Assembly: GCA_002448975.1 (NCBI GenBank)
Contig: DKBO01000143.1
Coordinates: 66,488-82,146 of the forward strand
DNA length: 15,659 nucleotides
Source: Nitrospiraceae bacterium UBA6898
GTDB lineage: Bacteria; Nitrospirota; Thermodesulfovibrionia; Thermodesulfovibrionales; UBA6898
Direction: 5' to 3'
Part shown: piece by piece, positions 7,526-14,593 of the stretch
Layout: every line of letters begins with the position of its first letter
How positions within the stretch are numbered: position 1 is the stretch's first letter
The notes under the pieces: model-generated
Told to the model about the DNA's origin: nothing
The model's database searches: none
Seen by the model: only the letters and a program-made list of their open reading frames with translations
Made by a program: the position numbers and the translations under genes

Positions 7526-7749
7526 TTCGTAATGAGGACCGAGCTTACACCGGAACTACGAAAACTGAGAGTAAAAGAACCGCCCTGTCGCGCCCCACAC
7601 CTCTGCCGCGGTCGTGTCGGGAGGTCTGACCCTGAGGCGGTTTCCGCGTTTCCTACGTCGCGTTTACCTTTCCCATTTCGCGATTCTCGCTTCTGCAGGC
7701 GGATCAGCGCCTACGATGTGGAGAAAATGGGATGTGTCGCTGTTATGTA

Positions 7750-8358
7750 CTAGTTAATGATCTTGTCAGCGGACAGCCGGTCGATCATAACCTTGATAAA
7801 GGCCTTAATCAGCGTTTGATCAGTTTCCACCATCCACGTCTCGGATCTGGCAGTCCAGATAAGGTTCTCAGTCCTCAGATCGTACAGATTGGTTTCGACG
7901 TATGCGTAATCATCGTGAAATACATACTCCGGGGCAATGATCTGTCCGTAATAGTTCGACCAGGAGCTGTAATAATAGGGAATGACATAGGGTTGGCTGG
8001 GTACAGATGTCTGCACCGTCTTCCTGTCGACCAGTCTTGCGATGAGAACGGTATCGGCACCGAGACTCTTGATCTTCGCTGCGGCCTTCTCTTTGTCAGC
8101 CAGCTGAGCGAGGGAAAGGACAGTGTGGCTTGCCAAGGCATCGGTTCCATGGATCTCCAGTTCCCTGACGAATTCGTCCTCAAACAGATTCCGTACGGCC
8201 TCCTTTTCTGAGGCTCCGATAACCGCGATCTTCCTGATCGGTCCAGGATAATTCTCATCCTTCCAGACAGCATTCACCTTCGTTGTTGGTGCGCAGGAAG
8301 CGAGCATAACTAAAGCAATACCCACCGTCAGGAAGCAGAAGGCCATTTTCGTTTTCAT
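7750..8358 (-). CDS. Putative outer-membrane or periplasmic lipoprotein
   Basis: The start chosen is ATG 8358, because GGAGAG lies just upstream; a longer frame to 8403 adds 15 residues without a site. The 202-residue product begins with a lipoprotein signal, MKTKMAFCFLTVGIALVMLA, ending in the lipobox LASC with C22 as the lipid-modified cysteine. The mature part has alternating strands (RKIAVIGASEKEAVRNLFEDEF, AKIKSLGADTVLIARLVD) and a tyrosine-rich PYYYSSWSNYY loop. It resembles DUF4136-like lipoproteins, whose function is unknown. It is monocistronic as far as can be seen. Confidence 0.8.
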   Translation of the reverse strand: MKTKMAFCFLTVGIALVMLASCAPTTKVNAVWKDENYPGPIRKIAVIGASEKEAVRNLFEDEFVRELEIHGTDALASHTVLSLAQLADKEKAAAKIKSLGADTVLIARLVDRKTVQTSVPSQPYVIPYYYSSWSNYYGQIIAPEYVFHDDYAYVETNLYDLRTENLIWTARSETWMVETDQTLIKAFIKVMIDRLSADKIIN

Positions 8359-8767
8359 TTGTCTCTCCTTCAGGAAATATCGAAGATTATTCTCTCGGTT
8401 CATTTACGCTATAACTTTTTTACACCAGAGCGCCTCATGATGAAACTGTTTGCATGCTTTCCGCTCTGCTGCCAATCTGCAATAGGGCAGTTGATTGAGA
8501 AGGTGCGGCCTTTCTCTGAACATAGTTACAGATTAGGACGGAGTTGTCAATAAACCGTCCACGCAGGCATTCCAGGCAGGGGTGGATATGGATAGTAGTT
8601 TTCGGGGAAGGTAAGTGACAGGGAACGTATATGAGAAGAGGCCAGGATCTCCGTCATCCCATAGAATTAATCCGAGAAGCTTCATCCCCCGGTCATTTAT
8701 TCTCGCTATTTTCTTCACGTTGAAGAAAACAATAAAGGGCTGCATCGCTGCAACCCCTTGAATTTGT
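8359..8767. other. Intergenic stretch between lipoprotein and tRNA-like scar
   Basis: About 400 bases hold no supported gene. The lower part is the upstream region of the lipoprotein gene. The upper part contains the terminator hairpin that follows the tRNA 3' fragment. A minus-strand 113-residue frame (8533-8874) crosses the tRNA fragment and is therefore artefactual. Confidence 0.5.
8725..8757 (-). terminator. Rho-independent terminator after tRNA fragment
   Basis: On the minus strand GGGTTGCA, a GCGA loop, TGCAGCCC (one G-U pair) and then TTTATTGTTTTC form a stem-loop with a U-rich tail. It begins about ten bases after the CCA of the tRNA-like fragment, the usual place for a tRNA gene terminator. 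It belongs to the original chromosomal tRNA locus. Confidence 0.65.
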
Positions 8768-8793
8768 TGGCGTCCCCAGCGGGATTCGAACCC
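8768..8793 (-). repeat. tRNA-Glu-like 3' end: integration (att) scar
   Basis: On the minus strand this reads GGGTTCGAATCCCGC followed by TGGGGACGCCA: the T-loop, the 3' half of the T-stem, the 3' acceptor strand TGGGGAC, a G discriminator and an encoded CCA. The acceptor would pair with GTCCCCA, the usual 5' end of bacterial tRNA-Glu. Upstream on the minus strand (above 8793) identity stops inside the T-stem, where the 5' GC of the stem is replaced by TA, and no anticodon or D arm exists. A 3' piece of a tRNA without its 5' part, followed by a terminator and bounded by a change to AT-rich DNA, is the typical attR/attL left by a tRNA-targeting integrase. No integrase is in view. Confidence 0.75.
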
Positions 8794-9035
8794 TATTACT
8801 TGATTGATTTTATTGAAATATTTGGTCGGTCTGTATAAGTTCTGTATTGAGTCCATTTTGTTTGCCTTTTCCATGCCCTGTCCGTTGCTTTATCCGATAC
8901 CATATAATCTTTGAAAGTTCTGGCACATCAGTTGGAGGGGATTAGGGCAGCACTGGATGAGACTATTGACTGGGATGCCCTTAAAACTACCCTGAACGGT
9001 AATTTTCAATGCCCTTTGCGGATAATATGGTCTAA

Positions 9036-10361
9036 TTATGGTTTGAGACCGAAAGCAATTACTAGATATGCTATTATTATTGCTCCAGCAACCGTAAAAA
9101 CGAGTTTTATAAGTTCTTCAAAAACTATTTTGTCAAAAATTTTCTTATGCCATTTTATCGGCAAGTTTTTTTTGATTTCTTTTACTTTTTCGTGAACAGG
9201 GTCATCATAAATGCGTGAGCGATAATCATGATTTCTACCGATATATTTGGGATTAAATTGACGCTCATACATCTTATTGGTTTGATTTGTTGTTTTAAAG
9301 AATATTACTTGAGCGATTCCAGTGCCAGGATAAATTCTTACAGGATAGGGTAGATTATTTTTGATTTGCAAGGGGATGCAGTCCGAGTGCCCTGATTGTA
9401 ATACATTCTGGCTAAATTCTATAGTTATTCCTGCTCTGGCATATGAACTTCTGCCTGAAACTAGTCCCACTATATTTTTGGGTAAAGTTATTTTTTCAAC
9501 GGTAAGACCTAGAATAAATTCACCCCGTTTTAGTACAATGCCATCCTCTTGATTTACCGCTTTGTCAGGGAATCTCTCGGTCACATCTTTTTGATTACTA
9601 TATGCCAAGTCAAATATTCTAAATCGAAAGAATTTCTTTTTTACTCTAAAATATTTCTTGTCCAAGGTTAAGTCCAATGTCCACCCTTGAACACGATTTT
9701 CCAGTTCTTCCTCCGTAATACCCTCAACTCTAATACCACCATTGGGGTCCCTTATTGACCTAAGAATCTCAACATCGGAAAGTGTTCCTGGATATACGTG
9801 CTCTGAATGCAGAGGTTGTACAACTAGAGTGGATAGATATCCGAACAATTCTTGTGTGATAATGTCTAAATCATCAGATTCGATTACGGTATCGAACTTT
9901 CCTTTATTTGCTTTTTCCTCTTTATCATGCTGAAGTCGTTTCTGAAGTTCGTCAGCATTGAATCGTTCCTGTAATCTTTTTAAATGCTTATCTTCCGTTT
10001 GATAATCAATAAATACCGTATAGACGCCAGTTCTAAAGCGGTTTTTGATTTGTAGTGCCATTCTAGTGTCAGCATGAATAATCCAGTTTTCAGAATCTTC
10101 GGGAAGCTTATCAATCGATTCTTGCGTGTAGCCATAATAATGTTCATCAAAAGGTCGTATCCAATATCCTTTGGAAAAATTATTGGATATTGTCTCTAAG
10201 TCAGTTTTACTAACGTAATGATAATGTACTCCTTCAGATTCTAGTTGACGAGGACTCCGTGTAGTAAAAGGTACTACTGTTTCAAAGTCGAATTTTGAGG
10301 TGAATTGAGAGATGCAATATGATTTGCCAACCGTGGATGGTCCTGACAGAATTACAAGCAC
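9036..10361 (-). CDS. Guanylate kinase-like / dCTP deaminase-like fusion with C-terminal membrane segment
   Basis: The 441-residue protein has three parts. Residues 1-180 resemble guanylate kinase: P-loop GPSTVGKS (7-14), TTRSPRQLESEGVHYHYV and the YYGY stretch. Residues 190-375 resemble dCTP deaminase/dUTPase: LSDVEILRSI, ENRVQGWTLDLTL, SGRSSYARAG (302-311), GHSDCIPLQIKN and YPGTGIAQVIFF. Residues 418-438 form one hydrophobic helix. Aligned to E. coli Dcd, S111 and R115 are kept, but R126, D128 and E138 appear as V320, Q322 and Q332, so deamination is doubtful. The start is GTG with AAGGAA upstream. The stop of the PRTase-like gene is 21 bases before it, so they form one operon. A role in nucleotide-based defence is inferred from the fusion and the island context. 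Confidence 0.85.
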   Translation of the reverse strand: MLVILSGPSTVGKSYCISQFTSKFDFETVVPFTTRSPRQLESEGVHYHYVSKTDLETISNNFSKGYWIRPFDEHYYGYTQESIDKLPEDSENWIIHADTRMALQIKNRFRTGVYTVFIDYQTEDKHLKRLQERFNADELQKRLQHDKEEKANKGKFDTVIESDDLDIITQELFGYLSTLVVQPLHSEHVYPGTLSDVEILRSIRDPNGGIRVEGITEEELENRVQGWTLDLTLDKKYFRVKKKFFRFRIFDLAYSNQKDVTERFPDKAVNQEDGIVLKRGEFILGLTVEKITLPKNIVGLVSGRSSYARAGITIEFSQNVLQSGHSDCIPLQIKNNLPYPVRIYPGTGIAQVIFFKTTNQTNKMYERQFNPKYIGRNHDYRSRIYDDPVHEKVKEIKKNLPIKWHKKIFDKIVFEELIKLVFTVAGAIIIAYLVIAFGLKP

Positions 10362-10382
10362 GGAATTCCTTTTATACCACTA

Positions 10383-10991
10383 TCAGTTAACACCCTTTAT
10401 CTCCCATTTCCCAGTTGAGTGATTTAATAGCAAATTAATTATATTGTGGACTATCAAGCCATTATTTTCTAATTTCCTTCTACCGTCTATTCCTTCGACT
10501 TCTACCACAAAAGAACAACCAAGTATTTCTCCGCCTAACTGCTTTATAATTTCACATGTAGCAAAAGAAGTTCCGCCTGATGCGATAAAATCGTCAACTA
10601 TCACAACCTTGCTCCCCTCTCTTATTGCGTCAATATGAATTTCAATTGTCTTAAGAGGCGAATAAATCATAGAATAATCACGTGATAATTTTCTTCTTGG
10701 CAATTTCCCTTTTTTTCTTGCAAGCACTATTTTGCTCCCCAGTTGATAAGCCATTGGTGCTCCAAAGACGTATCCGAAAGACTCGATACAAACTATTGCA
10801 TCTGGGGGGGTAGTTAAATAGGGAACGCAAAGCTGGCTGACAATTTCCCTGAAGAGCTCAGGATGGTTTTCTAAAATTGGAGTAATATCAGGAAATATAA
10901 AATTGTTAATGGGAAAATTATTAATAGATGGGAATAAATATTCAATAGCGTATTTTCTTAGTTCAACTTGTAATCTTGATTGTGCTTCCAA
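10383..10991 (-). CDS. Adenine phosphoribosyltransferase-like protein
   Basis: The start is taken as TTG 10991, because GGAGG lies eight bases upstream; TTG 11006 would overlap that site. The 202-residue product has the Apt layout: FPDITPIL near the N-terminus, IVCIESFGYVFGAPMAYQL, ARKKGKLP and the PRPP-binding loop VVIVDDFIASGGTS (about 129-142). Housekeeping Apt makes AMP from adenine and PRPP, but this one is about 25 residues longer and AT-rich. It also heads a two-gene operon with the kinase/deaminase-like fusion, so it is more likely an accessory enzyme of that module. Substrate specificity cannot be read from the sequence. Confidence 0.85.
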   Translation of the reverse strand: MEAQSRLQVELRKYAIEYLFPSINNFPINNFIFPDITPILENHPELFREIVSQLCVPYLTTPPDAIVCIESFGYVFGAPMAYQLGSKIVLARKKGKLPRRKLSRDYSMIYSPLKTIEIHIDAIREGSKVVIVDDFIASGGTSFATCEIIKQLGGEILGCSFVVEVEGIDGRRKLENNGLIVHNIINLLLNHSTGKWEIKGVN

Positions 10992-11025
10992 GTACTTATC
11001 CTCCAATTATCTCAGCTAGTCGATA

Positions 11026-11055
11026 TTTATAACATAATAAAATGTTATACATCAA
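11026..11055 (-). promoter_or_regulatory. Promoter with overlapping palindromic operator for the PRTase-fusion operon
   Basis: On the minus strand TTGATG (11055-11050) and TATAAA (11031-11026) are spaced by 18 bases, a plausible sigma-70 promoter about 40 bases before the PRTase start. A perfect 8-bp inverted repeat, TATAACAT-N6-ATGTTATA (11028-11049), fills the spacer and runs into the -10 box. This is the classic position for a dimeric repressor. No regulator gene is seen next to it. Confidence 0.45.
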
Positions 11056-11178
11056 TGAGATATAAAACGTCCATAAGTCAGTCGATTTTGGCAATACTTA
11101 AAGCAGTCATGATTAGGAGTCCCTTTGGGGCGATGAACTTCATTGACTCCCGCCAGTACTTCTTATTTAATATCAATT

Positions 11179-11208
11179 AGTTATATTGCTGAAATCCTCA
11201 ATATAACT
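11179..11208. repeat. 10-bp perfect inverted repeat
   Basis: AGTTATATTG (11179-11188) and CAATATAACT (11199-11208) are exact inverse complements separated by ten bases. It lies about 115 bases before the nuclease gene. With no T-run after it, a protein-binding site is more likely than a terminator, but no function can be shown. Confidence 0.5.
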
Positions 11209-11322
11209 GTCAACAGACCGTCAACAGCAGACCTACCCGAAATCACCATCAAGAAGAGCTTTAAGAAATCCTATTACGAGTGTTACAGTGTTATGTGTGA
11301 AAAAGAAAGGGAGGTCTAGTTA

Positions 11323-12501
11323 TTGAAGGATTTGAATAAAATGAATGAAAGACTTCGGCAATTCAACCTTTTCATATCCAGCCAAGAGTTCATCATCCAG
11401 AAAGAACGAACAGTTCAGGACGGAATCCAGATTAGTGTGTCCAATGGTGAGGAATTATGCCATTGCATATTTTATGACAATGGAAATGTTTTCATTCAGG
11501 GTTCGGCAGGGAAGTTAAAAACATTGTTGCAGGTATGGGCTGGCAAGGCTACTTTTTCAAATCGGCTAATAGGCGGATATGGTGACTTGCCAGCGGGCTG
11601 GAGGGAGTGGAACGAAGATGCAAGATGGCTAACTGAACATATTGCCACGCATGGAATGCCATCTGAGGATGATGCATCCGATGATTATAAAATGTTCAGA
11701 GAGCGGATGTTTCATGACTACATGTTTAGGAATAAACAAACTTCAACAATTTCGTATGAAATGTTGGAGTTCGCAGTTAAGAACTGGATAAGAAGATTCT
11801 GCTTTATGAATCTTGATTTCGACCTTTTGATGGAAGAAATTATCTACAACACTAAAGGCTATATAGATGAGAATGATACTTTTACCGACATCGCAATAGC
11901 AGCGAATGCTGTTTCCGAAGCGGTATCGAGACATTGCCAACGAAAATTTACTGCGGAGGGTAAATGTCCACAAACTAATGAAACTGATGATGGTTGCGTT
12001 CTTGCTCTGGTTGATGCTTTGTATCCATATTCCGAGGCTGGCGAAGTAATAGCGTATACAAAGACTAATTTTTCTAAACTGATAAAGCGTGATTATGACC
12101 TGAAGTGGTATCCCTTGAAACCTCAAAGTCCTATCGAGGAAAGCATGGCTGAAGGTCTAAAATCGGCAGGACTGTTGTATGTTCCGCAGTTTCAAGCTTT
12201 TGACGCTGAACACAAATATCGGATTGATTTTGTAATTAATACTTCAGCGGGTCTAAAAATTGCGATAGAATGCGATGGCTTGCAGTTTCATGCTAGACCT
12301 GTCACCTATCAATTAGACAGGATTCGTGACAGACATCTTCAGAGGAAAGGTTTTTATATAATGCGGTTCGCATCCGTAGAAATTTACAATAATTTGGATT
12401 CATGTATAAGAGAAATTGATGAGAATTTTTGGAGGATACAAAAAGGAAAACTGACCCTAAAAGATAAACCTCGCTCAAATTATTTCGGCACGAATGAGTA
12501 A
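11323..12501 (+). CDS. PD-(D/E)XK (DUF559/Vsr-like) nuclease with N-terminal TBP-like domain
   Basis: The 392-residue protein ends in a nuclease domain of the DUF559/Vsr type: SPIEESM (E272), YRIDFVI (D302), IAIECDG (E316, D318), QFH (H323) and RDRHLQRKGFYIMRF, the expected order of catalytic and supporting residues. Residues 30-75, with CIFYDNGNVFIQGSAGKLK, resemble the TBP-like substrate-binding domain at the N-terminus of RNase HIII. The middle (about 120-260) is helical and unrecognised. AAGGGAGG lies eight bases before the TTG start; ATG 11341 is an alternative. It stands alone between two minus-strand genes, so it may be a single-gene restriction or defence factor. Family support is good, function is inferred. 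Confidence 0.75.
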   Translation: MKDLNKMNERLRQFNLFISSQEFIIQKERTVQDGIQISVSNGEELCHCIFYDNGNVFIQGSAGKLKTLLQVWAGKATFSNRLIGGYGDLPAGWREWNEDARWLTEHIATHGMPSEDDASDDYKMFRERMFHDYMFRNKQTSTISYEMLEFAVKNWIRRFCFMNLDFDLLMEEIIYNTKGYIDENDTFTDIAIAANAVSEAVSRHCQRKFTAEGKCPQTNETDDGCVLALVDALYPYSEAGEVIAYTKTNFSKLIKRDYDLKWYPLKPQSPIEESMAEGLKSAGLLYVPQFQAFDAEHKYRIDFVINTSAGLKIAIECDGLQFHARPVTYQLDRIRDRHLQRKGFYIMRFASVEIYNNLDSCIREIDENFWRIQKGKLTLKDKPRSNYFGTNE

Positions 12502-12551
12502 ACTAATGTAAATTTGCAATCCGTTCCTTCGTAGGCACAGTTGACTATCGG

Positions 12552-13085
12552 TTATAATCCGAAGTCTGTCTTTACCGCATAATACTTGTCAGGGAAGGAA
12601 GAACCCATAGCCTGTCGTGGTTTGTGCCGTGAATTATTAATTAAAGTTTTATTGGATTTCCCAAATAAATGAATAATCTGTTTTTCAAATTCTAAAACTT
12701 GCTGTCTCCTATTTCTATGTTCTTCCTCCGAAAGCATATAACTAAATTCCAATAGAGGATAGATATGCATAATAATTCGGCTTTCATATAAGAACTCTTC
12801 GACCTTTGCCTTGTCCTGCCGTGAATAGTCATTAGCACCAGCCTGAACGACAATATTAAGCTTTCTTACAATGAACTTATATATTTGATTCTGAGTAGAC
12901 CTATCAGTGTTTTCTAGATGCCCACCAATTCTGCTAAATGGAGGACGTGCCGATATGTAGTGTGCGTCACCAGTTTGACCAATATAATAATACTTATCAT
13001 CTTTGTGAATAAGCTCAATAACATATACAGCATAGACACTTCTTAGCTGTCTGCCTTCAATAGTTATTTTTGAATTATTCAGCAT
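12552..13085 (-). CDS. GIY-YIG-like endonuclease domain protein
   Basis: The 177-residue protein has a divergent GIY-YIG core: VYVIEL (20-25) in place of GIY, then YYYIGQTGD (32-40), RIGGHLEN (H56) and a glutamate-rich helix (KVEEFLYESRIIM) where the metal-binding Glu is expected. The rest is charged and unrecognised. GIY-YIG domains cut DNA, often as restriction or homing nucleases. The ATG has no good ribosome-binding site. It converges with the PD-(D/E)XK gene and diverges from the glycosylase operon, so it could belong to either or act alone. Confidence 0.7.
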   Translation of the reverse strand: MLNNSKITIEGRQLRSVYAVYVIELIHKDDKYYYIGQTGDAHYISARPPFSRIGGHLENTDRSTQNQIYKFIVRKLNIVVQAGANDYSRQDKAKVEEFLYESRIIMHIYPLLEFSYMLSEEEHRNRRQQVLEFEKQIIHLFGKSNKTLINNSRHKPRQAMGSSFPDKYYAVKTDFGL

Positions 13086-13137
13086 AAATTCGATTGATTA
13101 TAGCATTATTGTCATAGCGGAAAAATAGCAAAATATA

Positions 13138-13169
13138 TTGTTTTATTAATGGGTTAAATCCTTTATAAT
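13138..13169 (+). promoter_or_regulatory. Candidate promoter for the glycosylase/GIY-YIG/ATPase operon
   Basis: A perfect -10 box TATAAT lies at 13164-13169, 17 bases before the ATG at 13187. The -35 region (TTGTTT at 13138, spacing 20, or TTTTAT at 13141, spacing 17) is weak. The untranslated leader would be only about ten bases long. Confidence 0.35.
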
Positions 13170-13186
13170 TCTTTAAAGAACTTATC

Positions 13187-14095
13187 ATGACAATTACCAT
13201 TGATTCAGGAAAAGGGAACAAACTAGCTCCAAAGCTTCACCAGCTGTTTTCCACTGTCGGAATCCACGGCAACAAAGAAATGCCTGAAGACATTGCCCCA
13301 AAGGGATTACACCAAGGTTCATTGGAACACATCATGTTTATAACACTCACTGTATCCATTGATTATCAGCGTGATGCTATTGCTTTATGGAAGAATTCCC
13401 GTAAGACGTTTGAAGACCCAAACACCGCCTATCTTTTTGACCCTAAAGCGTTGCATGAAACCCAACCCTCTGTTATCCGACAGGACATGCAGAAGCATGG
13501 ATTATCCAAGAAGCAGCACAAGGATGCTGAAATCTGGAGAACTGTCGGTGTGACCTTCTACAAGAAATGGCAAGCAAGCCCCCTCAATTTCTTAGCCGAC
13601 TGCGGATATGATGCCCCAGAAATCCTGCTGCGACTGAGAAGCGACTCCCATCTATATAACAACAAGCCGAGGCAAGATTATCCTTACTTGAGGGGCAACA
13701 AGATTGGTCCGCTATGGCTTCGGATGTTAAGGGACAACGTTGGAATATCAAATATAAAGAATTTAGATAATGTTCCCATCCCAGTGGACATCCATATAGC
13801 CAGAGCTACTCTTTCTACTGGCATTGTCAGGGGGCATTATTCGGGAAGCCTTGAAGGAATCTTTGAGGAAATAAGAAAAGCTTGGTTTGATTCGGTCAAA
13901 GGCACTGCTATACATGGACGAAACATGATAGCGTTGGATGTCGATGAACCGCTTTGGCATCTGTCTAAGTACGGGTGTACTTACAGGGACAAAAGTTCTG
14001 GTGATTGCCCAAAATTCAATACCTGTGAAGTGAACGGCTATTGTGTCAAAGGGCGAGTCGAGATTGACAGCAGCACCGTGAGTCTAGACACGTGA
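13187..14095 (+). CDS. HhH-GPD DNA glycosylase-like protein with C-terminal Cys4 cluster
   Basis: The 302-residue protein resembles endonuclease III/MutY-type glycosylases. An N-terminal helical part (FITLTVSIDYQRDAIALWKN) is followed by a hairpin region LRGNKIGPLWLRML (168-181) and IPVDIHIARAT with D201 in the place of the catalytic Asp of the HhH-GPD family. Four cysteines close the chain (C264, C274, C280, C286), as in the Fe-S loop of EndoIII but with different spacing (x9, x5, x5 against x6, x2, x5). Family members remove damaged or modified bases. Here it opens an operon with two nuclease-like or base-related genes and an ATPase, suggesting action on foreign modified DNA. The last four bases overlap the next gene. 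Confidence 0.7.
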   Translation: MTITIDSGKGNKLAPKLHQLFSTVGIHGNKEMPEDIAPKGLHQGSLEHIMFITLTVSIDYQRDAIALWKNSRKTFEDPNTAYLFDPKALHETQPSVIRQDMQKHGLSKKQHKDAEIWRTVGVTFYKKWQASPLNFLADCGYDAPEILLRLRSDSHLYNNKPRQDYPYLRGNKIGPLWLRMLRDNVGISNIKNLDNVPIPVDIHIARATLSTGIVRGHYSGSLEGIFEEIRKAWFDSVKGTAIHGRNMIALDVDEPLWHLSKYGCTYRDKSSGDCPKFNTCEVNGYCVKGRVEIDSSTVSLDT

Positions 14096-14550
14096 GCAAA
14101 TTATGCATTGTCCCTTGCGGGTCGAGAAAGATATGGGAAAAAAATTCGAAGGCGGGACCAACTCAAGCCAAGGCTGTTTATATAGGTTCGTATGCGAAGA
14201 AATGCATCGAATATGCCGAGAAGTTTTATTCAGGTCATTACAGGATACTTTCTGCAAAGTACGGCTTGATGCGACCTGATTTTATAATTTCACAAGACTA
14301 TAACGTCACTTTTAATAATCCTTCAGGACATGTTGTGTCTATGGAGCGATTAGCCGAACAGGTGTATGAGGAAGGACTGAAAAAAAAATATAAAGAAGTA
14401 GTAGTCTTGGGAGGGCGTGAGTACGTTTCCCGCATAAGTATTGCTTTCAATGGATGTGTAATCCATACTCCCTTGGCTACATGTAAAGGCATGGGGTACA
14501 TGATGCAAAAGATTAACAAGAGTATTCTCAGAGGGTTGCCTCTTGCATAG
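14092..14550 (+). CDS. DUF6884-like protein
   Basis: The 152-residue protein starts with LCIVPCGSRKIW and contains YIGSYAKKCIEYAEKF, RILSAKYGLMRPD and VVVLGGREYVSRI. This is the pattern of the DUF6884 group, related to domains found next to deazaguanine and archaeosine enzymes (CSSRK, LSAKYGL). Its activity is unknown; the conserved Cys-Gly-Ser-Arg-Lys and Lys-Tyr-Gly hint at a nucleotide or base-binding pocket. The GTG start overlaps the previous stop by four bases (GTGA), so translation is coupled to the glycosylase-like protein and the two probably work together. Confidence 0.7.
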   Translation: MSKLCIVPCGSRKIWEKNSKAGPTQAKAVYIGSYAKKCIEYAEKFYSGHYRILSAKYGLMRPDFIISQDYNVTFNNPSGHVVSMERLAEQVYEEGLKKKYKEVVVLGGREYVSRISIAFNGCVIHTPLATCKGMGYMMQKINKSILRGLPLA

Positions 14551-14593
14551 AGGATAAACAGATTATGACCTTTGAATAGAAATGCACTTATAG

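Larger units (their letters stand above)
11007..11322. other. Divergent intergenic region with two palindromes
   Basis: This 316-base region separates the minus-strand PRTase operon from the plus-strand nuclease gene. It holds the palindromic promoter at 11026-11055 and a second inverted repeat at 11179-11208. Two copies of GTCAACAG (11209-11216, 11220-11227) follow. A 58-codon plus frame from TTG 11143 to the TAG at 11317-11319 looks protein-like in its second half, but it has no start site and contains the second palindrome, so it may be a gene remnant. Confidence 0.5.

Noticed and set aside
7229..7753. 175-residue plus-strand open frame
   Set aside because: Only its middle resembles a protein (the LigD domain), and there a frameshift breaks it; the ends look random and overlap the lipoprotein stop.
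8533..8874. 113-residue minus-strand open frame
   Set aside because: It reads straight through the tRNA 3' fragment and its terminator, so it is an artefact.
10980..11180. 66-residue plus-strand frame across the PRTase promoter
   Set aside because: It covers the promoter and palindrome of the opposite operon and has no motif.
11143..11319. 58-codon frame before the PD-(D/E)XK gene
   Set aside because: The second half is protein-like, but the TTG start has no ribosome-binding site and a perfect palindrome lies within the frame; it is probably a remnant.
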